A stretch of 64,000 nucleotides of DNA. It comes from Salinimicrobium gaetbulicola (GTDB lineage: Bacteria; Bacteroidota; Bacteroidia; Flavobacteriales; Flavobacteriaceae). Location of the stretch: NCBI RefSeq assembly GCF_042676025.1, contig NZ_JBHTJP010000035.1, positions 1,072,354 to 1,136,353 on the forward strand. The letters run 5' to 3'. A model generated the notes under the pieces. It was not told the origin of the DNA, ran no database searches, and was given only the letters and a program-made list of their open reading frames with translations. The position numbers and the translations under genes are program-made. Below, in pieces: positions 8,939 through 16,818 of this stretch (positions are counted from its first letter, which is position 1; each line of letters begins with the position of its first letter).

Positions 8939-9771
8939 CGCTGCTGCTTTCTTAATTTTCTTTCTTCTTTTTTAGTTACAATTTTTGCAATAATAATGCT
9001 GATCTCATACAGGACCAGTACCGGTATCGCGACAATGATCTGGCTTAGAATATCCGGCGGGGTAATAATGGCCGAAATTATAAGTACGATCACCAAGGCG
9101 AATTTCCTGTATTTTCTTAAAAATTCAGGGGTAACCAATCCTATCTTGGTCAGGAAATAAATGACGATGGGCAGCTCAAATATCAGGCCACATGCGAGGA
9201 CAGATGATCTCACTAATGAGATATAACTGCCAATATCGAATTCATTCAAAACTTTCTCACTTACCTGGTATTTTCCGAGGAAGTTGATGGAAAGTGGCGT
9301 GATCAAATAATAACCAAATAATACCCCTAAAAAGAACAGAAGAGAGGAAATGAAGATAAAACCTCTGGCTGTGTTCCTTTCATTGGTGTACATGGCCGGT
9401 GAAATAAACTTCCAGAATTCATATAGTACGTAAGGAAACGCGATTATGAATCCAGCGGTGATAGCAGTCCAGATGTGCGCTGAGAATTGTCCGCCCATGG
9501 TTCTGGATTGTATGGTGAATGGCATCTCTTCAAAACAGAAACCGCCTTCCAGACCAACTAACGATGACATTCTGCACAAGATGTCATATGTGAAAAAATC
9601 GGCGTTGGTGGGTCCGAATAATAGAACGTCAAATATGAAACTTTTTGCCAGAAAAGCTGCGGTGGCCGCTATGACAACTGCCAAAGTGGCTCTTATCAAA
9701 TGCCAGCGTAGCTCCTCCAGGTGGTCCAAAAATGACATTTCCCCGGCTGCTTTCTTTACTTTCTTTGCCAT
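8935..9771 (-). CDS. tatC: Sec-independent (twin-arginine) protein translocase subunit TatC
   Basis: Multi-spanning receptor subunit of the twin-arginine translocase, which exports folded proteins. The N terminus carries the diagnostic MSFLDHLEELRWHLIRA segment, and about six hydrophobic helices follow, with FAFPYVLYEFWKFISPAMY-like core motifs (here FIIAFPYVLYEFWKFISPA). At 278 residues it matches the family, with the slightly long periplasmic insertion common in Bacteroidota. No tatA gene is visible in the window. It lies directly after kdsD (the stop codon abuts its ATG) and overlaps the CMD gene by 4 bp. Confidence 0.93.
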   Translation of the reverse strand: MAKKVKKAAGEMSFLDHLEELRWHLIRATLAVVIAATAAFLAKSFIFDVLLFGPTNADFFTYDILCRMSSLVGLEGGFCFEEMPFTIQSRTMGGQFSAHIWTAITAGFIIAFPYVLYEFWKFISPAMYTNERNTARGFIFISSLLFFLGVLFGYYLITPLSINFLGKYQVSEKVLNEFDIGSYISLVRSSVLACGLIFELPIVIYFLTKIGLVTPEFLRKYRKFALVIVLIISAIITPPDILSQIIVAIPVLVLYEISIIIAKIVTKKEERKLRKQQR

Positions 9772-10737
9772 CTAGATTATTCCTTCTCTTATTAGGTTGT
9801 GTAAATGTACTACCCCGTAGTATTTGTCATTTTTGACAGCCAGCAATTGAGAGATCTTGTTCTCTTCCAGAACATCGAGAGCATCAACTGCCATGGCTTT
9901 ATGAGAAATGGTTTTTGGATGAAGGCTCATAATATCTTTGGCCTGAAGTCCGGAAATATCGGTGCTTTTATACAACATACGGCGTATGTCACCGTCTGTG
10001 ACGATCCCTACGATCTCATCGTTTTCGATCACTGCGGCTACTCCCAGCATTTTTTCCGAAATTTCCACGATTACTTGCGGGATAGGGGTGGTGGGAGTTA
10101 CCGCCGGTTTTTGGTTTTGATCGGCGATGTCACTTACTCTCAAATATAATTTTTTACCTAATGCACCTCCAGGGTGGTATTTTGCGAAGTCCTTACTGGA
10201 GAATCCTCTTAACTTCAGTAAACACACTGCCAGGGCATCTCCCATCACTAATTGCGCGGTGGTACTGGTTGTTGGAGCCAGGTTATTGGGACACGCTTCC
10301 TTTTCTACAAATGAGTTTAGCGTAAAATCGGCTTGCTGCCCTAAAAAGGAATCAGGGTTGCCGGTTATTGCGATCAAGGTGTTTTTAAAATTCTTGATAA
10401 GTGGAACCAATACCTTAATTTCTGGGGTATTTCCGCTCTTAGAGATACATATGACCACATCATCCTGAAGAATGGTTCCAAGGTCCCCGTGAATAGCATC
10501 GGCAGCATGCATGAAAACAGAGGGAGTACCGGTGGAATTCAGAGTGGCGACAATTTTTGTGGCAATTACTGCACTTTTGCCAATTCCTGTGATAATAACC
10601 CTACCTTTGGATGCGTAGATAGACTCCACGGCCTGAGCAAAATTTTGGTCTAATAATTGCTCTAAATTTGCTATTGCTTTGGCTTCAGTTGAAATGGTTT
10701 CTCTGGCAACAGAGAGTATTTTTTCTTGAGGTGTCAA
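9772..10737 (-). CDS. kdsD: D-arabinose-5-phosphate isomerase (KpsF/GutQ family)
   Basis: Cytoplasmic isomerase that turns ribulose-5-phosphate into arabinose-5-phosphate, the first step to Kdo for lipopolysaccharide. An N-terminal SIS domain (about residues 35-170) includes GKSAVIATKIVATLNSTGTP and the CISKSGNTPEI sugar-phosphate loop; two CBS domains follow (about 205-320). Length (321) is standard. It heads a minus-strand operon that continues into tatC, the CMD protein and lptB, and is divergent from recQ with only 83 bp between the starts. That short gap must hold both promoters. Confidence 0.92.
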   Translation of the reverse strand: MTPQEKILSVARETISTEAKAIANLEQLLDQNFAQAVESIYASKGRVIITGIGKSAVIATKIVATLNSTGTPSVFMHAADAIHGDLGTILQDDVVICISKSGNTPEIKVLVPLIKNFKNTLIAITGNPDSFLGQQADFTLNSFVEKEACPNNLAPTTSTTAQLVMGDALAVCLLKLRGFSSKDFAKYHPGGALGKKLYLRVSDIADQNQKPAVTPTTPIPQVIVEISEKMLGVAAVIENDEIVGIVTDGDIRRMLYKSTDISGLQAKDIMSLHPKTISHKAMAVDALDVLEENKISQLLAVKNDKYYGVVHLHNLIREGII

Positions 10738-10820
10738 ATTTGTAGAATTATGAATTGCACGACTTAAAGAAAAACGTATCTTTAATTGTGCAAATGTATG
10801 TAAAATTGTAACACAATTGA

Positions 10821-13019
10821 ATGACTTCGCAGGAAATCAACTTACACGAACAGCTTAAAAAATACTTTGGTTTCAGCCAGTTTAAAGGCCTTCAGGAAGA
10901 GGTGATTAAAAGTATTGTCAATGATCACAATACTTTTGTTGTCATGCCTACGGGAGGCGGTAAATCTTTATGTTATCAATTACCGGCTTTGATTAAGGAA
11001 GGGACTGCAATTGTGGTTTCTCCTCTTATCGCCCTGATGAAAAACCAGGTAGATGCGATCCGCGGAATTTCTTCGGAAAATGGGATCGCGCACGTGCTGA
11101 ACTCTTCCCTTAATAAAACGGAAGTGAAACAGGTGAAGGAAGATATTACCAACGGAATTACGAAATTGTTGTACGTCGCCCCCGAATCCCTTACAAAAGA
11201 AGAAAACGTTGAGTTCTTACGCAGCGTTAAAATCTCTTTCCTGGCGATTGATGAAGCTCACTGTATCAGTGAATGGGGTCACGACTTCAGGCCCGAATAC
11301 CGAAATCTTCGCACCATTGTAAAAAGAATTGGAGATAATATTCCAATTATTGGTCTAACGGCTACAGCTACGCCAAAAGTACAGGAAGATATCCTGAAAA
11401 ACCTGGGTATCACTGATGCTAAAACTTTTAAAGCAAGCTTTAACAGGCCGAACCTTTATTACGAGATACGCCCGAAGACCAAGAATGTCGATGCCGATAT
11501 TATTCGGTTTATCAAACAAAATCAGGGGAAAACAGGGATCATATACTGCCTTAGCCGTAAACGGGTGGAAGAGCTCGCTCAAACCCTTCAGGTGAACGGA
11601 ATTTCCGCAGTACCATACCATGCCGGGTTGGATGCTAAAACCAGATCTAAGCATCAGGACATGTTCCTTATGGAAGATGTTGATGTGGTGGTGGCTACCA
11701 TTGCATTTGGTATGGGTATCGATAAACCCGATGTGCGCTTTGTGATTCACCATGATATTCCAAAGAGTATTGAAAGTTATTACCAGGAAACCGGACGGGC
11801 CGGTAGAGATGGCGGGGAAGGACATTGTCTGGCCTTTTATTCTTACAAGGATATTGAAAAGCTTGAAAAGTTCATGAGCGGTAAGCCTGTCGCCGAGCAG
11901 GAAATAGGTCATGCCCTTCTTCAGGAAGTGGTAGCTTTTGCTGAAACATCGGTGTCCAGAAGAAAATTCATCCTCCATTATTTTGGGGAAGAATTTGATG
12001 AAAAGACCGGGGAAGGTGCAGATATGGACGATAACGTCCGTAACCCTAAGAAAAAACACGAAGCCCAGGATGAGGTCGAATTGTTGTTGAGAACAGTGAA
12101 AGAGACCAATCAGCTTTATAAATCCAAAGAGGTGGTCAATACGCTGGTAGGAAAGTCAAATGCTGTTATCAAGTCGCATAAGACTGATGAGCATGAACTT
12201 TTTGGAAAGGGTAGTGGAAAGGATTCCAAATACTGGATGGCATTATTACGTCAGGTTCTGGTCGCAGGATATCTTCGGAAGGATATAGAAACCTACGGAG
12301 TGGTTAAACTTACCGGGAAAGGTGAAAAGTACCTTTCTAAACCGCAATCCTTTATGATGACCGAAGATCATACTTATGAGGTTGACGGAAATGATGGTAT
12401 AGTCACAGCTGCAAAAAGCGGAGGCGGAACCGATGAGAAATTGGTGAAAATGCTCAAGGAATTGCGTAAGAAAGTGGCGAAAAAGCTGGGAGTACCTCCA
12501 TTTGTGGTATTCCAGGATCCTTCCATTGAGGATATGGCTCTTAAATATCCGGTTTCGGTGGATGAATTGAGTAATATTCACGGAGTAGGGGAAGGAAAAG
12601 CAAAGAAATACGGAAAGGAATTCGTAGACCTTATTGGAAGATATGTCGAGGATAATGATATTACACGTCCCGATGATCTTGTTGTGAAGACTACAGGAGC
12701 CAATAGCGGATTAAAGTTATACATTATCCAGAACGTTGACCGCAAACTGCCTTTAGATGATATTGCTGCCGCAAAAGGCATGGAAATGCCTGAATTTATA
12801 AAGGAAATGGAAGCCATCGTTTATAGCGGTACCAAGCTAAATATCAATTACTGGATCGATGAGATCCTGGATGAAGATCAGCAGGAAGAGATACATGAAT
12901 ACTTTATAGATGCTGAAACCGATAAGATCGAAGATGCTCTTGAGGAATTTGACGGTGATTATGATGAAGAAGAGTTGAGATTATACAGGATCAAATTTAT
13001 AAGCGAGGTAGCGAACTAA
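10821..13019 (+). CDS. recQ: ATP-dependent DNA helicase RecQ, without zinc-binding cysteines
   Basis: 3'-5' helicase for recombination and fork repair. Helicase domains carry Walker A TGGGKS (about residues 44-49), LAIDEAHCISEWGH near 141-154, and motif VI QETGRAGRDG. Next come an RQC winged-helix region, an HRDC domain (about 535-612) and a C-terminal helical extension (about 625-732) of the kind seen in long RecQ proteins. Odd: where E. coli-type RecQ has a four-cysteine zinc site just before the winged helix, this protein reads SRRKFILHYFGEEF and then a TGEGADMDDN stretch with no cysteine. The YFGE landmark is kept, so the site has been replaced rather than the frame lost. It is divergent from kdsD and followed by a terminator. 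Confidence 0.93.
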   Translation: MTSQEINLHEQLKKYFGFSQFKGLQEEVIKSIVNDHNTFVVMPTGGGKSLCYQLPALIKEGTAIVVSPLIALMKNQVDAIRGISSENGIAHVLNSSLNKTEVKQVKEDITNGITKLLYVAPESLTKEENVEFLRSVKISFLAIDEAHCISEWGHDFRPEYRNLRTIVKRIGDNIPIIGLTATATPKVQEDILKNLGITDAKTFKASFNRPNLYYEIRPKTKNVDADIIRFIKQNQGKTGIIYCLSRKRVEELAQTLQVNGISAVPYHAGLDAKTRSKHQDMFLMEDVDVVVATIAFGMGIDKPDVRFVIHHDIPKSIESYYQETGRAGRDGGEGHCLAFYSYKDIEKLEKFMSGKPVAEQEIGHALLQEVVAFAETSVSRRKFILHYFGEEFDEKTGEGADMDDNVRNPKKKHEAQDEVELLLRTVKETNQLYKSKEVVNTLVGKSNAVIKSHKTDEHELFGKGSGKDSKYWMALLRQVLVAGYLRKDIETYGVVKLTGKGEKYLSKPQSFMMTEDHTYEVDGNDGIVTAAKSGGGTDEKLVKMLKELRKKVAKKLGVPPFVVFQDPSIEDMALKYPVSVDELSNIHGVGEGKAKKYGKEFVDLIGRYVEDNDITRPDDLVVKTTGANSGLKLYIIQNVDRKLPLDDIAAAKGMEMPEFIKEMEAIVYSGTKLNINYWIDEILDEDQQEEIHEYFIDAETDKIEDALEEFDGDYDEEELRLYRIKFISEVAN

Positions 13020-13042
13020 AATCTTAATGAATATAGAATAAC

Positions 13043-13070
13043 AGCCGGAACTAGAGTTTCGGCTTTTTTT
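13043..13070 (+). terminator. Rho-independent terminator after recQ
   Basis: A 9-bp stem (AGCCGGAAC with GTTTCGGCT, one G-T wobble) and a TAGA loop, followed by seven T. It lies 23 bp after the recQ stop. Confidence 0.85.
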
Positions 13071-13093
13071 ATGATAAGTTGTATGTTGCCAAA

Positions 13094-13122
13094 TGTCAGG
13101 CCAAGCAGAGTCGAGACCTCCA
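13094..13122. repeat. Degenerate copy of a dispersed intergenic repeat
   Basis: The stretch reads TGTCAGGCCAAGCAGAGTCG and continues AGACCTCC. It resembles a short intergenic repeat that I recall from many Bacteroidota genomes (TGTCAGGCTGAGC...GTCGAAGCCT). Only one copy is seen in the window, so this rests on recollection and needs a genome-wide count. Confidence 0.35.
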
Positions 13123-13209
13123 CATTACAATTCATTCAATGAATCGAAAATTCCTATTAAACCTATGTTATACATTCAACATAAGGCATTAAACATTTAA
13201 AAGCTTTCT

Positions 13210-13217
13210 TATCTTTG
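13210..13217 (+). promoter_or_regulatory. -7 element (TAnnTTTG) for the cyclophilin-FKBP gene
   Basis: TATCTTTG lies 24 bp before the ATG at 13241, the usual spacing for Bacteroidota promoters. No good TTTG is seen at the -33 position, so this is a partial match. Confidence 0.45.
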
Positions 13218-13240
13218 CCTTTTTAACTTAAAAAGCAGTT

Positions 13241-14173
13241 ATGAACGACGGATTATATGCAAAATTCCATACTTCTAAAGGGGAGATTTTGGTTGCACTC
13301 GAATTAGAAAAAACACCGGGAACGGTAGGGAACTTTGTTGGATTAGCAGAAGGTAACCTGGAAAATGAGGCTAAACCTCAGGGAACTCCATATTATGACG
13401 GATTGATCTTTCACAGGGTTATTCCTGATTTTATGGTACAGGGAGGTGACCCAAAGGGAACCGGAGTTGGTGGTCCCGGATATCAGTTTGAAGATGAGAT
13501 CCATCCCGACCTAAAACATGACCGCCCGGGAATTCTTTCCATGGCAAATGCCGGACCGGGAACTAACGGGAGCCAGTTCTTTATTACTCACGTGGCTACA
13601 CCATGGCTAGATGGAAAACATACTGTTTTTGGACATGTGGTGGAAGGACAGGATGTTGTCGATGCTATTAAGCAGGGTGATAAGATCGAGAAGCTGGAGA
13701 TCGTAAGAGAAGGTGATGCCGCAAAGAACTTTAATGCCGTGGAATCATTTAGACAATTCAATGGAGCTAAAGCCGAAAGAGAGGCTGCGGCAAGAAAGCA
13801 ACAGGAAGAATTAATGGGAGAGCTATCCCAGGGATTTGAAAAGACTGAAAGCGGACTTCGTTACAAAATGGTTTCAGAAGGCAACGGGAAGAAAGCTGAA
13901 AAAGGAAAGACGGTTTCTGTTCATTATAAAGGAATGCTTGCAGACGGAACTGTTTTCGATTCTTCTTATAAGAGAAAGCAACCTATCGATTTTCCTCTTG
14001 GAAAAGGGCATGTGATCGAAGGTTGGGATGAAGGAATCCAATTATTGAAAGAAGGGGATAAAGCACGTTTTGTGATCCCTTCTCATTTAGGATACGGGTC
14101 AAGAGGTGCCGGCGGGGTGATCCCTCCAAACGCGACCCTTGTTTTTGATGTAGAATTGATGAAGGTTAAATAA
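13241..14173 (+). CDS. Cyclophilin-FKBP fusion peptidylprolyl isomerase
   Basis: A single 310-residue protein with two unrelated prolyl isomerase domains. Residues 1 to about 160 are a bacterial cyclophilin (FHRVIPDFMVQGGDPKGTG, then MANAGPGTNGSQFFIT). After a charged linker (about 160-200) comes an FKBP domain (about 205-310) with VSVHYKGMLADGTVFDSS, VIEGWDEG and GYGSRGAGGVIPPNATLVF, which retain the usual active-site residues. No signal peptide is visible, so it should act in the cytoplasm. The cyclophilin-first order matches the dual-family immunophilins (CFBP) known from Flavobacterium. A TATCTTTG promoter element lies upstream and a strong terminator downstream, so it is monocistronic. 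Confidence 0.93.
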   Translation: MNDGLYAKFHTSKGEILVALELEKTPGTVGNFVGLAEGNLENEAKPQGTPYYDGLIFHRVIPDFMVQGGDPKGTGVGGPGYQFEDEIHPDLKHDRPGILSMANAGPGTNGSQFFITHVATPWLDGKHTVFGHVVEGQDVVDAIKQGDKIEKLEIVREGDAAKNFNAVESFRQFNGAKAEREAAARKQQEELMGELSQGFEKTESGLRYKMVSEGNGKKAEKGKTVSVHYKGMLADGTVFDSSYKRKQPIDFPLGKGHVIEGWDEGIQLLKEGDKARFVIPSHLGYGSRGAGGVIPPNATLVFDVELMKVK

Positions 14174-14200
14174 TACAGGTGATAACCTCTGGAATTTAAA

Positions 14201-14240
14201 AGGCCTCACAGTTTTCCAAATCCTGTGAGGCCTTTTTTTT
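14201..14240. terminator. Bidirectional terminator between the PPIase and peroxiredoxin genes
   Basis: A perfect 11-bp stem (AGGCCTCACAG and its complement at 14223-14233) is followed by a long T-run on the plus strand and preceded by A-rich sequence that serves the minus strand. It lies between two convergent genes. Confidence 0.9.
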
Positions 14241-14261
14241 GATACTAACAGTTCGCAAACA

Positions 14262-14897
14262 CTAATCCGGTTGTGGGGTTAATCTTAAATAAGGTTTTAC
14301 CTCTTTGAAACCTTTAGGGAATTTGTTTTCTGCTTCTTTATTTGAAACAGAGGTGCTTATGACCACATCTTCTCCCTGCTGCCAATCAGCCGGGGTGGCC
14401 ACCTTGTGATGTGCCGTCAATTGTAGAGAGTCGATCACTCTTAGTAATTCTTTGAAGTTTCTACCTGTACTGGCAGGGTAAGTGATCATGAGTTTAATGG
14501 TTTTATCGGGCGCGATCACGTAAACAGACCGTACCGTTAGGGTGTCGTCTGCATTGGGATGGATCATATCATATAATTGTGAAACTTTTCGGTCTTCATC
14601 AGCAATGATCGGGAAATTCACGGTGGTGTTTTGAGTCTCATTTATGTCTTTGATCCAGTCTTTATGAGATTGTGCTCCATCTACGCTTAAGGCCAGAACT
14701 TTTACGTTACGTTTTTCAAATTCATCTTTATATTTTGCAGCCGCTCCTAACTCAGTGGTGCATACGGGTGTGAAATCAGCAGGGTGGGAAAAGAGAATCC
14801 CCCAACTGTCTCCCAGGTAATCGTAAAAATTAATTTTCCCTTCTGAAGTTTCCGCGTCAAAGTTTGGTGCTTTGTCTCCTAATCTAAGTACACTCAT
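14262..14897 (-). CDS. 1-Cys peroxiredoxin (Prx6 class)
   Basis: Thiol peroxidase that reduces H2O2 and organic hydroperoxides. The peroxidatic cysteine is residue 46 in SHPADFTPVCTTELG. The long C-terminal domain (total 211 residues) and the YPASTGRNFKELLRVIDSLQ region are typical of the Prx6 class. No resolving cysteine is visible: Cys46 is the only one. A thioredoxin-like gene follows upstream on the same strand at 14992, 94 bp away, and the pair may form an oxidative-stress unit. Confidence 0.92.
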   Translation of the reverse strand: MSVLRLGDKAPNFDAETSEGKINFYDYLGDSWGILFSHPADFTPVCTTELGAAAKYKDEFEKRNVKVLALSVDGAQSHKDWIKDINETQNTTVNFPIIADEDRKVSQLYDMIHPNADDTLTVRSVYVIAPDKTIKLMITYPASTGRNFKELLRVIDSLQLTAHHKVATPADWQQGEDVVISTSVSNKEAENKFPKGFKEVKPYLRLTPQPD

Positions 14898-14991
14898 GGT
14901 TTTACGTTTTTAATTATTCAGTTTAAAAATACTGAATAAAAGGGGTAGAGTACTGATCCTGAGTGTTTAAAGTTGTCTTAAAAAAAGGTTT

Positions 14992-15555
14992 TTAAGGCCG
15001 GTATTTCCATTTAATTCCGCAGCCTATACTAGGTTTTTGAGGGCCGGGAAGAGGACGACTGTTTAACACTGCGTCTAAAGCTTCTCGCAGGTCGCGACCG
15101 TTTACCGGAATGCCATTCCCGGGGCGTGAGTTGTCCAATTGTCCGTGATAGACCAATTTGAGATCGGCGTCAAAAAGATAAAAATCAGGGGTGCAGGCTG
15201 CCTTATAATTCCAGGCTGCCTCCTGGTCCCTGTCATACAAATACGGGAAAGTGAAATTATGCTTCCGGGCAAATTGCCACATTAAGTCAGGATGATCTTC
15301 AGGATATTGCTCCACATCATTACTGCTTATGGCGACAAATCCAAATCCCAGAACGCGGTAATCATTTGCCACCCTCACTATCTCATCGGCAACGTGTTTT
15401 ACAAACGGGCAATGGTTGCAAATGAACATGATCACAGTGCCGCGCTCCCCGCGAACATCTTCGAGCGAATATAAATTTGCGGTTACCGCATCTGCCAGTT
15501 CGAAATCGGCCGCCTGGGTACCTAAAGGGAGTTTATTGGATTTTGTTTCAGCCAT
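14992..15555 (-). CDS. Thioredoxin-fold (AhpC/TSA-like) protein with a CxxC motif
   Basis: Single-domain thioredoxin-fold protein of 187 residues with CNHCPFVKHVADE, cysteines at 46 and 49, in place of the classic CGPC. This matches a family commonly annotated as redoxin or thioredoxin family protein. No signal peptide or lipobox is present, so it is probably cytoplasmic. A later SSNDVEQYPEDHP segment and a YLYDRDQEAAWNYKAACTPD stretch carry the cis-Pro region (ACTPDFYLF). Partner and substrate are unknown; the neighbouring 1-Cys peroxiredoxin, which would need an external reductant, is a plausible but unproven link. Confidence 0.85.
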   Translation of the reverse strand: MAETKSNKLPLGTQAADFELADAVTANLYSLEDVRGERGTVIMFICNHCPFVKHVADEIVRVANDYRVLGFGFVAISSNDVEQYPEDHPDLMWQFARKHNFTFPYLYDRDQEAAWNYKAACTPDFYLFDADLKLVYHGQLDNSRPGNGIPVNGRDLREALDAVLNSRPLPGPQKPSIGCGIKWKYRP

Positions 15556-15644
15556 TAGATTTAGTGCATTTTGATTTCTGAAAATACGAAATTCAAACGG
15601 AATTTTTGGAAAAATGCTATCTTGTTCAGATAAAATCTAAAAGC

Positions 15645-16103
15645 ATGAAAACTTTAGACCAGTGGTTTTCTGAATATGCGGTGAGTCACCAGAATGAAAC
15701 CAATAAGGTGATACATTATATATGTGTGCCTGCCATCTTCTTTTCTATTGTTGGATTACTGATGAGTATTCCACCGGGACCATTGAAAGGGGTTTTCCCT
15801 ATCTATGTTCCGTTTCTTGAAAATTGGGCTGTAGTGACTTTAATCCTGGTGCTTTTGTTCTATTTCAGGCTGTCTTTAAGCATGGGATTCAAGATCCTTA
15901 TTTTTGCAGGGCTGTGTATAGCCGGGAATTATTACATCTCTCTAGTCGCGGAGCTCTGGATGGTTTCTTTGATCATTTTCGTGGTCGCCTGGATAGGACA
16001 GTTTTACGGACATAAAATAGAAGGTAAAAAACCGTCATTTTTGAAAGACCTGCAATTCCTTTTAATTGGCCCGGCCTGGGTTATCAAAAAGATCTTCGGA
16101 TAA
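15645..16103 (+). CDS. DUF962/Mpo1-like membrane protein
   Basis: A 152-residue membrane protein of the DUF962 family related to yeast Mpo1, an iron-dependent dioxygenase of 2-hydroxy-fatty-acid alpha-oxidation. Family hallmarks are the N-terminal SHQNETNKVIHYICVP segment (His residues) and the later GHKIEGKKPSFLKDLQFLL segment, with four hydrophobic helices between and around them. I start it at ATG 15645 (MKTLDQWF); an upstream TTG at 15606 would add 13 charged residues not expected of the family. Its TAATG overlaps the csaA-like start by one base, so the two are translationally coupled. The bacterial substrate is not known. Confidence 0.8.
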   Translation: MKTLDQWFSEYAVSHQNETNKVIHYICVPAIFFSIVGLLMSIPPGPLKGVFPIYVPFLENWAVVTLILVLLFYFRLSLSMGFKILIFAGLCIAGNYYISLVAELWMVSLIIFVVAWIGQFYGHKIEGKKPSFLKDLQFLLIGPAWVIKKIFG

Positions 16104-16438
16104 TGGAAATTTCATGGTCAGACTTCGAAAAGGTAGAAATGCGGGTAGGAACGATCGTGGAGGTAAACGATTTTCCCGAAGCCCGAAATCCTGCCTTTCA
16201 GCTGAAGATAGATTTTGGACCCGAGATCGGCATTCTCAAATCCTCTGCCCAGATCACCCGTCGCTATTCCAAAGACGATCTTTTAGACCGGCAGGTCATC
16301 GCGGTTGTCAACTTTCCGAAGAAACAGATCGCGAACTTCATGAGTGAATGCCTGGTGCTGGGAGCCGTGGGGCAGGATAATGATATTGTATTACTGAATA
16401 CCGACTTTAAAGTAGAAAATGGCTTAAGAGTGGGCTAA
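16103..16438 (+). CDS. csaA: CsaA-like tRNA-binding (EMAP/OB-fold) protein
   Basis: A 111-residue stand-alone OB-fold tRNA-binding domain, the size of CsaA, a cytoplasmic dimer with tRNA-binding and chaperone-like activity. Family motifs visible include WSDFEKVEMRVGTIVEV at the N terminus, NPAFQLKIDFG, then NFPKKQIANFMSECLVLG and the terminal NGLRVG. It starts within the stop codon of the DUF962 gene (TAATG). No methionyl-tRNA synthetase domain is attached, which separates it from MetG C-termini. Confidence 0.9.
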   Translation: MEISWSDFEKVEMRVGTIVEVNDFPEARNPAFQLKIDFGPEIGILKSSAQITRRYSKDDLLDRQVIAVVNFPKKQIANFMSECLVLGAVGQDNDIVLLNTDFKVENGLRVG

Positions 16439-16466
16439 TCCCGAAGGCTTTTTTAAATTTGCCGTC

Positions 16467-16769
16467 ATGAAAATAACCGGGATCATTTTCTCTATTTTGA
16501 TTTTGACACTCAGCGCGATTCCTTGTTGCCTGGATAGCTGTACGGATGAAAAGCCTGTTGAGCAACAGACAGATTCCGAGCGAAACTGTTCCCCATTTTT
16601 AAGCTGTGGAAATTGTGTGGGCTTTGTACTACAGGAGAACCTGCCGAAAATAAGTCTGTACATTCAACCCTCAGTCTCAGAAATTGAATTTCCGGAACAA
16701 CGTTTTTTTTCTGAGTTTTCTGAAACTATTTGGCAACCTCCCAAACCGAATACTAAACGTTTGCTTTAA
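16467..16769 (+). CDS. Small secreted cysteine-rich protein, DUF6660-like
   Basis: A 100-residue protein with an N-terminal hydrophobic segment (residues 4-18) and a cluster of cysteines right after it (CC at 20-21, then DSC, NC, SC, NC up to about residue 50). The layout resembles small Bacteroidota proteins labelled DUF6660, which tend to sit just before TonB-dependent receptors. That is the case here: the receptor starts 49 bp after this stop. I infer an exported, metal- or redox-binding accessory protein; no enzymatic motif is seen. The family assignment rests on recognition of layout and context and is moderate. Confidence 0.6.
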   Translation: MKITGIIFSILILTLSAIPCCLDSCTDEKPVEQQTDSERNCSPFLSCGNCVGFVLQENLPKISLYIQPSVSEIEFPEQRFFSEFSETIWQPPKPNTKRLL

Positions 16770-16818
16770 AAGGAAAGAGTGATATTCTTTTCAAGTTTCA
16801 TTATTTAATTTTAAAAAC

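Noticed and set aside
11355..12059. Long open frame antisense to recQ (about 234 codons)
   Set aside because: It follows the codon pattern of the recQ coding strand and has no recognisable domain, start context or conserved residues. recQ is intact across it.
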